DNA from: Hymenolepis diminuta
Taxonomy: Eukaryota > Platyhelminthes > Cestoda > Cyclophyllidea > Hymenolepididae
Direction of reading: 5' to 3'
NCBI GenBank assembly: GCA_900708905.1
Contig: CAADRB010000008.1
Coordinates: forward strand, 3,394,941 to 3,458,940
DNA: 64,000 nt
Position numbers and translations under genes: made by a program. Within the stretch, counting starts at the first letter, position 1. Every line of letters begins with the position of its first letter. The notes under the pieces were generated by a model that made no database searches, was not told the origin of the DNA, and worked only from the letters and a program-made list of their open reading frames with translations. Shown here one piece after another: positions 25,901 to 37,700 of this stretch.

Positions 25901-28869
25901 AACAAATTGTAAAAGTTCAGAATTAATGCAAGTTAATGTGCTTAATTATGACACCTTTTGTTCGGCAATATTTTAGGTATAAGGGTTTGCCGAAATTAAT
26001 ACTTTCGAATTTTCAAATTTTTTAGATTTGTCTATTTCTTTCTTAGGATCTCTCTATTACTCAATTAAAACATCTGAAACATTTTCACAGAAAAAAAGAT
26101 GTTGTAGGTTTAGTGATCAACTCAGGATCCACCATGAACATTTCTTAACTCTTCATTCAACCATATATGAATGCTGCTGATATTTGCTTACATTTTATTT
26201 GTCAATTTCACAAAATTAAAAGTTCTACTTTTAATTAGCACTCCCCAATATCCAATTCTTACATTTTTATCAAAATGTCACCCTGAAGAAAACTACTTCG
26301 ACGACATTAATTTTATTCATTACATTTCGACGCAAGAGAGACTTATTTTGCTAGGCCAACGAAATACTTCATATTCTTTGCAGAAATTTCAGAAATCAAG
26401 TAAAATTAAAGTGTTTAATCTATATTATACAGCCGAATTTATGTCCTAGTTTGTAAAATTAAAGAACTCGAAAAATTATTATTTCACAAAGTTATAAATA
26501 AATATTAAAAAATTTAAAAAATAAGGCGAACACTCTCAGGGTTCCCAAATAAGCAATAAGATTTTGTCATTAATATAATAAAAAGGAGTAGCTAACTGTT
26601 AAGAAACACATCTAAAAATAAGGTTTACTTCTAAATTGGAAGAGGTTCTTGTAAATGTCATGTTTGAGTCAGGCTCTTGACCAATTAATAACTCAGCCAA
26701 TAGCAGTATAAGATCGACGCCAATTCCACCCAGCCCCATCTCTACCAATTTGACCAATCAATGTAGCCCAGCCCCCTACTATGCCTGGGGGATAGTAGCA
26801 TATGCGCCTATTTCATCTGGCAAGTTATCATTGATACGCACACAAACACCAGTTGCTTCCACCAAGAGCAACTAGATTGGTCGGGAAATTATCCCTCTTC
26901 TCTCTCTTACGCCCCCTACTCACTCTCCAGTGGAGTAGTTATTCCCCAGCCGACAAGGCCAATGGAAAGAGCGTAAGTCGCCATAGTTTCTGTTTCTGTT
27001 TTAATTCTACTTTTTCCAAGTTTCGATTTCAAGGTAAAATGTATTAGTTACGTAATTTTGTCAGAAATACGAGACTGTTACTTGCTATAGAAAGTATCGC
27101 TTTTTAATAGCGTTAGGCCAACATGCAGAAAATCGGTTAATATCGATTAGTTCCTTTTGGCACTTCTGTGTACAAATCTGTTCAGTGAATAATTTTAATA
27201 GTTTATTGATTATTTTGTTTGAATCTCAAAAATTTTTACCTATTTTACTATTCCCATTTTTAAGCGTCATTTCTCTGTACCTCGTAAATAATAGTATGCG
27301 ATATACGTTTAACCGTCTAATATAACAACAACTTTTATGGCCTTGAATACCTGAAGAAATTTTTGCAACTTTGATTGGTGTTTACTTAAAATAATTATCA
27401 GTTGAGAAGACCATCTTTTATTTCAGGGTTGGTAAATGCAAAATTAGCCCGCTAAAAGCTTCTTGATATTCATTCAGTGTGAGACCTTAAATATGGACAT
27501 TAAGAACCATTCTGTACCGATGGTAGCCCGTTTATGACAGCAAGATGAATAAGCCCGCGTAATTATGCCCTAGCTAAACAAAGGGCTTAATTGCAAACCA
27601 GTTTCATTAATCGTAATGATTAGTTTTAACATTCGGCTGTAGAGTAATTTCTACTATATATACTTTTTAGTCAGGTTTGAATAAATGTTTAATTGAATGC
27701 AATATATCAGAATATAATTGGCATCTGTAAGGTGGAAGTGGAAAATTTACAACAGTATTGAATAAAGATCTGTCGCAAGCTACACGAGTCATGATATGCT
27801 TGATTTGCATAAGTTTGTGATGATTGTTGTAGGCAATGGCAATTTCTTAACAGTCCAAATACTGAAGTACAAAGTTTAAGGTTTCTCAGGTAGAAAGTGC
27901 TTTTTCATTCTACATATTCTGCACTATTCTAAAAGTTTATATGTAAGTTATCAAACTATGCTTCTAATAATTTAATTTAGACCTTAGCGATTATTTTAAC
28001 CGAAAGGTTTATTTGTAAAATTTGGTTCTTTCGATTTTTTAATTTTCTCTACTTCTTTAAATGAAGTGTGTTAATGTATCCTTGTTTGTATTGTTTATTC
28101 ATTATGCATTTTACTTACTTTGCTATTTTAATTTCTAAATACTATGACCTAAGCTCTTAAAAAATCAAATATGATATAAATTTAATCATTCGGCGTCTCT
28201 GGATATTTTCAGAACCTGTTGCGACTTCTAATGTCTTCTGAGTATAACTGCACGATAAGAAAACTGGTGTCTATTTGAAATAATTAACAAATGGAAAAGA
28301 ATTTTGTGCCCTCCGACTGGCTAAAATTTTAAATTTTTTTATTATAAGACCGTAAGTAGAGAGGCACTAAACCCTCATTTTATTTGGTAGCCAATTTATG
28401 ACGTTGAGATGAATGAGCCGCTCTATCACTATATCATAGTTAATCAAATGGTTCGTCTTGTTAACCGCATTACTTAGCGCAATGCTTCTGGTAATTAAGC
28501 TTGCTGCAAAATAACACCTCTAATATATCACTGTGAAAAGGTATCATGAATATGCTGTTCTTATGAAGTTTAGATAGAAGCAGATTTATCATATATATTC
28601 TTGTTTCTTTTACATATGTTAAAACCAAGTACTTTCAATGTGTCACAGTGCTCCGGAAATTCTGGCCCGGCAAAAGCACAAAGAACTATCAGAACCAGAG
28701 TGTTCCCGCATACATCTTTCAAGTAAGGGATCAGCTCATCGACCCACATTTAGTTACTAATAAAATGGCACTTGATAGTAATAGTCAACAGGGGAATAGG
28801 GTAATGGGAGACTTTGAACAAAGAATTCACCGCTTTTCCTTTACCCAAATGTGTACTGGAGAGCTTTAA
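19983..28869 (+). CDS. Galectin-like lectin-domain protein (two exons, tentative)
   Basis: Exon 1 (19983-20259) ends G|GTGAGT with one base over. Exon 2 (28649-28869) follows a CACAG acceptor, and the join makes GTG (Val). The product would be 165 residues, about one galectin domain with a short N-terminal extension. Exon 1 has the strand order of a galectin N-terminal half: TEIVILLHG, then RFSLNL at 44-49, then DFQGR at 69-73, then TFLNGEYW at 79-86. Exon 2 could supply the back half: FQVRD near 116-120, GDFEQRI at 146-152 and CTGEL at the end, where galectins have F.v.i, F.hR and GD.l. Family sugar contacts are H.N.R, then V.N, then W..E.R. Here the H and first N appear as D and Q, the second N as D, while R73 and W86 persist, so binding may be altered or lost. 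A donor-like CAA|GTAAGG at 28723 offers an alternative exon 2 end. The 8.4 kb intron makes the pairing inference; exon 1 is the firmer part. Confidence 0.42.
20260..26680. other. Long AT-rich intron or spacer
   Basis: It separates the two galectin-like exons. There are several open frames (for example 23963-24247 and 25086-25397) but none has a convincing family match. The frame at 25174-25397 follows a TTTTAG acceptor and is moderately protein-like (motif GGNWIWEITKL), so it could be an unassigned exon. Around 23251-23297 there is a nested inverted repeat (TGATC and CCACT pairing with AGTGG and GATCA). Nothing else is supported. Confidence 0.3.
26681..26972 (+). promoter_or_regulatory. CCAAT-box cluster, candidate promoter and untranslated first exon
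   Basis: Six plus-strand CCAAT boxes occur at 26681, 26697, 26720, 26745, 26754 and 26959, five of them within 80 bases. The block is distinctly GC-richer than its flanks. A C-rich/G-rich inverted repeat (CTACTAT and ATAGTAG arms) sits near 26776-26797. The block ends at a consensus donor, GAGC|GTAAGT, at 26973. CCAAT boxes bind NF-Y and cluster in TATA-less promoters. This could be the promoter and untranslated first exon of a plus-strand gene downstream. The direction and the target are not established. Confidence 0.35.
26973..28648. other. AT-rich non-coding stretch
   Basis: It lies between the CCAAT cluster and the second galectin-like exon. Nothing recognisable was found. Confidence 0.35.
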
Positions 28870-31800
28870 GAGGTGGGTTTATGAATTTTGGTTCGGATGG
28901 TATGAATAACTGAATCAATTCATGGATCGAATACTTATATTACTAATTACATATTATCTTTGATAAAGAGTTGGTAGTTTTACCAATCATCTTTCAAGAA
29001 CTCCAAGAATTTGAGAATTATGAAATGCTCTATTTTATTTCATTTCCATTTAAAATAGTTTCTAAGTATCTATTGGATACCTTCTATTTTTTGTAAAATT
29101 ATGTTTTGTAGGAGCTTTTAGACTAAGTTATAAAGAATCAATTATATTTCCGCATTAAACTTATGTATAATTTTCATTTGTTACAAATTATTAACTCTCA
29201 GTAATTCCTAGAAGTGTTAATCGAAAAAAAATGTTAATAATCACGTGTTAATAGTTTGCATTTTCCCGTTAATTTTATTTATTTTGCACTTTTAAATTGA
29301 TATTATTCCGCTCAAGTTGGTATTTCTGCCTTATAAGTGAGATAGTTATTTAAATATGCTCAGGGTATCAGCAATTTGTCGCTATTTGGGTAAGTCTCAG
29401 TACTTTTCGCAATTTTCAAAATCCGAAAATATAAATGCGTAATTTTGAAAACAGTGTCTTTTCGAATAACGTACCCATTCACAGCCGTTTTATAAAGCCC
29501 TTTTAGGGATGAGATAATTATATTTAATTCTAAATTTTAATTAACTGTAGTCTTATCACTTGAAAAGGGTTTATCTTGAGGTATTATTATGTCGAATAAT
29601 AATTATACTACTATCATAATCGATTAATAATTTTTTAATTGGGGCGTGGTTTGTACTCATTTTGGGACGTCTACAAATTTGGCGTATAAATCCACCGAGA
29701 TTTCTGGAATATGTAGTTCATTATTCTCCATAATTTAAATTCTTTTCTGCGAACGTTCACAGTTAACAATATTGTATTTTACACTCTTTGCATGAATTTC
29801 ACTAAGACCGTGTTTTAGAGCTTGAGAAATTGAAATTGACTTAGTGGAATTTTTCAGATACCATGGCTTGCTCCCACCAAAGGCTTTAAAGTAGTTTTAA
29901 TTTCAAATAAGGCCATTTCTGTGGGTCATACCGAATTTGGCAAAGTATCCCCTCCCATAATTAGTGATCTTCCTAAGGCTAACAGGAATCAATAGTGAAA
30001 AGACCAAGAGTTTGCTTTTATAAATGCGTATTGAACAAGTGGGAAAGAATGGGAGAGGAAAGTATGGAGGAGAAAGAGATGGAATTGCGAAGAAAGAGAG
30101 AGGCGGCAGTGTTTAATGAGGACGATCGCAATTGTGGAGAACAGGCAAAATGGGGTACGATAAGGTGGTTGACCGATGTCGTATTCTTTATTCTCTGACA
30201 AATAGGGAAGAAGTATGAGTCAGTAGATGCGCATTACATAGAGAATGGCCAGACCTACGAGACAACGGGCGTAGGTACTACAGCTTCCATCATGTCTCAT
30301 ATAATTTGTCTTAGCCACGACCTTGTTCACTTGTCGGCCGATATGATTTGGCAAATGGAGGCTTGGGGAGAAGTTTCATTGTAAGAGAGTAACGCAACCA
30401 TTTCATAACAGCTCAAAGATGAAATCTTTTTGTTAAATTTTGGCCATGAAATTTTTCAGGTAAATTTGATGAAGAATTTCTAAACACGCTCTAATTCTAG
30501 TCCAAACGCAAATTTTTTGCTTAAAATTGTTGCAAATTAGCATAGAAATGCAACAGTGGCGTAGCGTAAATCCGGAGAGAGACGAACCATGGTTTTGAAA
30601 AATCATACAGAATGGTCAATGGTGATGAGTGGCTGAGTTGTTCCTACTATTGGTACGTACCGTTTTTCAGCAGACATGGGAATAAATATCATATATTAAA
30701 ATGCAAGCTGGTGGTGCCTATTTCGGATTATTAAAACTGGTAGCTTTTGTTTTAACAGGAAAGACGTTGAGCTTAGAGGAAAAAATGCTAAGATTTGAAT
30801 TCCAACGTTCACCATTAACAATGGTAAAACAATTCCATTTTAAAAATATAAGCCCTCAATGCTTTAGTAAGTCATATATGCGCTTATCTCTCTGTATTTA
30901 TAAGTGAATTTTATTGATTTCAAGCAGGCTTTCACTTGACAAGTAGAGCCGATCATTAATTTTTCTTTCCTATTTCGATAGTGATTTTTTCAAAATGGTC
31001 ATATTTTACCATTCGAGAGCCCAGTATCATACAGGATATTCAAATGTAGGTCACCCACTTCCGCAACCAAGTTTGACCTTATTAACACTTTTTCAGGTCG
31101 GCATTCTTAGTCCGTTCTGTGCCACGTATGCATCTATTTCTGAAGGAATAGGGAAAACTTAGTAGAATATTAAATACCCTACTCAAATATGAAGACGATT
31201 AGTTATATTTTTGTAAAAATGATTGTAATAATTTCCTAGTGTATAATTATTTATCGTCAAAATTTTTATTCAAAGTGATATTTGTTTCGTATGAATGAGA
31301 CTAGCATTATTTATTTTTATCTACGATGCTTTTCTTCTATTTGATAAATCTCCGTGTTTAAAGTCAGCCCTTTTAAATTGTGAAAGGCATTTGTAAATTA
31401 ATCCCTTTAAATGCCTAAATCCATAATGTTAAGTAACGTAAGAAAAGTAAAGAATACATTCCATATAGTAAACTTACCAGACAACTTATAAAAAGATGCC
31501 ATTCAGCAAAGATTTTTGTTCCCTAATGCCCAGTTTGGAAAGGAGTAAATACCTATAATACAATGGCTGAAAAGTCAATGAGGTGCAAAAAACACTTGGG
31601 AGTAAATTCAAGGATAGAAGCGTTGAATAGTTAGGTAAATTAAAGTCGCATTTGTTTCTCCAAATATATGTACTTTAAGACTGATTAATAAATATTCGTT
31701 CATTTTTAAAATCAATTAATGTAATCATTACTCTTATTTACAAATTTAAAACATGTGAAAAACATTCATATTATGAAATTCTATTTGAAATTCGACTGAT

Positions 31801-34320
31801 ACCCAAGAATTCCCCATCAGCTTCTTAAACCACTCTAAACTTCATGATAGAACATGCGGCCCCGAGTTTCCCATAATAGTTCGTGGCGGTCTCTGCATCG
31901 ATTTGGGCATTCGCTTTTGTAATTTTAACGTACTGGAAACTGTTCTGTCATTTGATAGTAATATTGTTTAGTAACATTGTTCGTTGTGGTAGCTGAACAT
32001 ATAGTATAAATCGTAGTAATAACTGAATTTGGTTAGAATGGAAGTTAAACCATAATGAAGGTGAAAATGTAGTAGGAGCAAATATTTAGAAGTTGGAGAA
32101 AAAGTCATAATATAATATATTTGTTCAAATCACCTTTCATTCGAAAAATATATCTCACTGGATCGTCATTTTACATACCAAGACTCGAAAACTCCTCTGA
32201 GAGAATAAATCTGGCCTTATTTATGCAATTTTATATTGCATCAATTACATCTGATTAGAGAGACAAACCACACATTTGAGGACTGGTGGAGGTCAACCGT
32301 ATTCGACTCATCGTAGCTTGGAGAGAGTTTATCATGTAGCCCGACGTCATTTGCTCGGATACCAGAATAATGATTCTTCCTTTTCAGACTTCGCAGTGTA
32401 TTGATAACTTGGCACGTTATTGTAAATTCACACATATAAATATATTTGTATGAAGTTATTTTTAAATAAATCTATTTTATCAACGCCTGCATCTTATTAA
32501 ACAAACGTCATTCTGCTAATATTAATTCTGGATCTTCTTATTTCTCAATTTATCTAACAATGGAAAAGTTATCAGTTCCGAAATCATACTTATTTGTAAT
32601 AATTGTTGTAGGGTTTATTGATTTGCTTGGCACTTCAGTCTTATATGAACTGCCCACTTTTAACGAAACTGATACATGTGAATCTATATAAGCGTTTTCG
32701 CACATTCATTAGCCATATTGCAGTGCACGTTTTGACCACTTTCGTTATTTTTGTTAATAATTTTTGCATAATTTGAAAACGACACTGCTAACTTCATTTT
32801 TTGAAAAAAACTGGTAGAAAATGTTTCTCTTACCTGCATGAATCTTCTAGCTGCAACTAGGTCATACTCCATTTGCTCTCATTAAATTTTCACTACAACT
32901 TTGTTTAAAAAAGAACTGTTAATTTATTTATACTTTTTTTCAAGTTCAGGGTTTATCGGTATATCTTAAAATGCTACTTATTACAAGTAGCAAAATGATT
33001 TATCTAATGCGAATTCTACATCTACGGCTCTAGTACCTTCTTTCTTTTGGCTAGCCTATTTATCGAAATTGGATTCCACCAATAAATCTTGAGTCATCCT
33101 TTCGTTGCCATTGTAAATACTAGTTTGATCGAATTGCAAAATAGATCTCGAACAATTTGACTGGTTTTTACCAAACAAATACTCTCTTATTCTTCAAAAA
33201 TAATTTTCAGCTAATTTTAGAAACCCACATACTAATATCTAAGCTGTACGGAAACTGTAATAGCGACAAGACAACGATACTGGCTCTCTTTATTGATCTT
33301 GACATATTAATATAATATAAAAATTAATATTGATAGAAACCTGAGAATGTGGAAGTATTTTAGGGCCCAAATAGACACTATACTTCTTGTATAACAAAGA
33401 ATTTAGTGTCCCGAAACATTTATAAACCAAAGAGTATGGCAAATGAACATAATTAAGAGCCATTCTGTTCTTAAGCATGTACAATGTTCATGATTAATAA
33501 ATTAAGCATCTGATAAAATGACATGGACGTCCATTGACGAAGGACAGAAAAAGTGCCTATTTCAAAACGAAATCAATGACGCCCTATAGAGAGTTTATGA
33601 AGGCTTTAACCTCATAATCCAAAACCGTCTGTGGCGACATATGCCTTTAATGTAGCATAAAGTGGTCTCTTTGGTCATTCTCATTTTCACGACCTTTTTT
33701 TGTAGCCCAATTTTGGTATTTTCTCTCTAAATACTAGTCGCGTATCCGGATCTAACCTCAATATGATGTCAGCATTTATTCAGACTTGTGTGGCTAAATT
33801 TCAGCCGTAATTATGGCTTAGGTAAATCAGAAGGAAAAAGAAAATTTATGAGAAGATGAACATTTATGTTCCATTGCTCAGTCGGTTGTTCACTAAGCAG
33901 TCATTTCATACCTTAATTGATGTGTTTGTTATTCCTTATTCAGGTACCTTTCCACTACTAAATCATATATGCTATGGGCGTTAGTAAAAACAATCAATTT
34001 TTCAGATGAAATTTTGTTTCAATTTACTTGCAACCAATAAATTTGTTAAAATAAAATAATGTGAAAGAGTGCTTTAGAGCATAATTCAAAGTCAAAATTA
34101 TGTTATAATTAGTCAAATAATTTTATGATGATGAAATTAAATTTGGTATATTGGTAGTTGGCAGCTAGTAACAGCAAACGACAGTTCCAAAAGTTAATTA
34201 TAAGAGTTGGGCAGAGTTTACTGAAAAGACCACGATGAGGATTCAAGAAGGCAAGGGAGAGATAAGAAACATGGGAGATGAGAGGGAAACGTAGGAAACG
34301 TAGCCTGTGTGTTCCGCCCT
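28870..34320. other. Intergenic stretch with one coding-like patch
   Basis: Mostly AT-rich and featureless. At 29995-30382 the sequence is GC-richer, with two adjacent open frames: a charged 67-codon frame ending near 30198, and a further 57-codon stretch open from 30211 to a TAA at 30380-30382. The two are in different frames and resemble no family I know. They could be a decayed gene or repeat. The frame at 30701-30907 is not supported. Confidence 0.3.
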
Positions 34321-34326
34321 CCCTCC

Positions 34327-34360
34327 CCCGCCCCTCCGACTGATCGTGCGTGTATAAAAG
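34327..34360 (+). promoter_or_regulatory. GC-box and TATA promoter of the two-helix PPxY gene
   Basis: A GC-box-like CCCCCGCCCC tract (from about 34325) lies shortly before TATAAAAG (34353-34360). The ATG of the downstream gene is about 390 bases further on in the same orientation, which leaves room for a 5' untranslated region. This is the best TATA-box context in the window. Confidence 0.5.
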
Positions 34361-34747
34361 GGTATTTTACATAGCTTGATAGAAAAGGGGCAGAAAAAAA
34401 AACGCTGATCGGAAAAACAAAAACCTGGCAGCCTTCATTCAAGGTTCATTTAATTACCTTATCCGACTAATTAAAATAAACCATTTGAGGACATGCAATG
34501 ATTCTATGGGGGGAACTTAAGCTTGCAGCAGGGTCGAATACCTCAAACGCTAGAGTGAGGACGAGAAAGTTAGGTTTTAGGAATTATTTATGATATGGAT
34601 AAAAATTTTGGAAACCCTCAACCATTACAACCACGAGTCAATCAACATATTCTCTCAGTCTGATTGGCTACAAATAAAAGCTTATTATCGTATTGTTGCT
34701 GTTCATCAACTCCAATATGTTCGTCTTTAGATTGAAAGCGATCTGAA

Positions 34748-37700
34748 ATGGAGCCTGGAAATTATTTTAACAATACAAATGTAGAATCAGACGAACCTAG
34801 ACCTCTTCATGGAACCGAGCGCTTGGCGTCTGAACCCACACAACGCGATCAAGCAAAGAAGGCAGAATTCCGGAAATTCCTCAAAATCAGGACGCTTGTC
34901 TTTGGTGTCTTGGCTATCGTATTCCTTGTTATTGGACTTCCATTAGCGATCGTATTCAAGGACAGTAGAGGGTGAGTGCATTTGCAGTAACTAAGCGAAA
35001 ACTTTGAAGCACTGATTTAATTATCATTTTAGGTGATTGACTCCAAATATTTGATTAATTATTATCAAACTGCATGCTGTTATCAGACACGATCGCCGTA
35101 ATAATACTATTTTAATCAGGTCAGTTATGTGTCACTGTATTCGTATCTTAGCCCAACAACATGGTGTCTATATTACACATACTCTTGTGATAATGAAATT
35201 TAAAATTAATGTAAACAAAGTTCATTAAAAGCGTTTACAAAATTAATTATACTCTTAATGAGAATATGGATGACTCAAGACTTCCGTTATTCAATGCACC
35301 AACTGCCTTACCTGCTTATTCTTGAATCCTTTCCTCGTTTCGTGCCTCATTGATTTCACTTAATTTTCCCCTTATTCAGGAGATCTCTCTTGATTAAAAC
35401 TTGTGGAAGTTTTTCCCACTGCCATATGCAATGATAATAAGTGTAATTAGAATTTTACGTTGACATTTTCGGAACCCTTATTCCCATTTTGAATCGTATG
35501 CTCTAAACTAAAATTGAGAAATCAAACAGATTCTGGTAAAGAAAACGTTTATTCAAAACCTGAAATGGAAATTATGTGTACGGATTAATGCCATCAAAAC
35601 ATTTTATAGGTTGCGTACTATGTGCGTTCATACACTTAGGGTAGAATAAAGCACGTGTCCTGACCTGCCTTTTGGGCAAGACGGAGCGGAGGGATAAAAA
35701 TGAATCATTGTCTTCAAGCGAGCTCTAGAATTAATAGCCTATTAACTCGCGTTTTTAACAAAGGTAGTAAAGATTGTGAAGAATAGACGGAATTGTTCAA
35801 TGTTCTAATAGATTTTTAGGGCGTTTGCAGTCCTTTCATTAAATGTACTTTTCCCAAAAAATATTCGAAAGTAGCCTACGCATAATCTCAATCTGTTGTG
35901 AGTTAAGGGGACATCCTGATAGATGATGGCTTACTACTCCGCCTTTTTTCAATGATTTGAAGTATTAGTAGCATCCCTAAAGGATGTACATGTTGACTCA
36001 TACGTTTGCCCTATACCAAGTGTCCGATAAGATTTATTTACTTTTTTGCTCTTCAGGCCAACAGAAGTCACAAAATCCTCAATTGAACTGTATTTATCAT
36101 AACCCCGTTTCTCTGCCGATAATTTCCTGATCTCCCAATTTCCCTTTTGTATCCTTTCTTCTCTCATTCCCAAGGTGGTTTAATCTAACTTTAACTTTAT
36201 AATGAACTCTTAGTCATCTGATTTTCGGAACTCCTGGGGTTCAGGGTCAGTCCTTTGTGCTTCAGAAGGAGAACAAAACTCAACGGCTTTTGTCACTGCT
36301 TCAACGTCAGTTCAAGAAGAACAATTAGCGAGGATATTTTCCTTCCCTTTTCTACCTTTCAGGAGATATAGAAAAAGTTTTGCCGCCTTGTAGACTGCTA
36401 AAAGCTCTCCACCGAAAGTGCTGTAACGTGTTTGAATGGCTGTTAATTTGGAAGAGGAAAAGGTGAGGGGTTATACTACATCTCTTCTTCCCTGTTCCAA
36501 TACTACACCAACATCAATCTGTAAAGCATCTGTGTAGAGTATTAGAATTGCTCCCGGTTTTAGATATGCAAGTGTTCAGATGTGTGATAATAGAATTTTA
36601 CACTCTTCGAGGGCTGTGACGACGTCAGGGGAAAAGAAGAAATCGGAGATTATGAATTTTAAAAATTCTATGAGGGAAAAGATCACAACTACGGAATTGA
36701 GAAGAAATTGGCCGTAAAAACTTATTATGCCTAAGAACCGACAGAGTTGACTGAGAGGTTTCGATCATGAGAACTGACGAATCTCTTTTACTTTTTCGTC
36801 AGATGGTTGGAAAAATTTGGTAGATAAAGTATGATCAAAAGACAACAGGATATTTCGCCCGATTTCGCTTTCCGGGAGAATTATGATGAGTCGATGGAAA
36901 TTCAAATGCTCAAAAACGATCTCTAAATATTTCTTATGTTCCTCCTCAATTTCGCCAGCAACAAAGATGTCACCGATATAGGTAAAAAACAAAGTCGAGA
37001 TCATGCAACACTTCATCAACAAAACGTTGAAAGGTTTGGGCTGCATTTCATAAACCCAACGACGTTCGAAGAAATTCAAGCAGACCAAATGGGGTGGCGG
37101 TTATGGAAATATCCGTTTCAGCCACAGAAATCAGGTTATTAGAATGGACAAGGTCAATTTTGGGGAAGATCATATTCCGGAGATTTGGTTGAGAAATCCT
37201 GTATATTAGGTATGGGCTAATTGTCCGGGACAGTACTCGAATTATGGGCACTGTAGTCGCCACAAGCACGCCGGTCGCCAGATTTCTTTGGGACCATAGG
37301 AGGAGTGGATGACGAATTACTGGAAGAATGGCGAATAATGCCAAAATCAAACATGTGCTCGATTTGTCTTTGGCGATCTTATACCGAGTTGGTGAAAGGC
37401 GACGGATTTGAGCTTTGTCAGGGTTATAATGGGTAGCAATATAGCATGGGACAGAGTAATTTACAGGTTTGTCATGACAAAGAAGGTTGGTGATGTCAGG
37501 GAATTTTAAAAAGACAGTGTGGACTCAGAAGGCTAAATACAGGTCAAAGAACAGAAGTTATGTCAGGGGTATTCGATACACTTGCAGTGAAGGTTTGTTA
37601 GGGAACCAAATATTTTTTCTGCTTAGATCAAGAAGGAGACCGAAGGGAAAGAGGAAATCAGTACCAATAATTGGCTTGAAGACATTCGCAATGAATCATA

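Noticed and set aside
34218..34442. Minus-strand 74-codon frame over the PPxY gene promoter
   Set aside because: It coincides with the GC box and TATA box and reads low-complexity Ser/Pro; best explained as a shadow of promoter composition.
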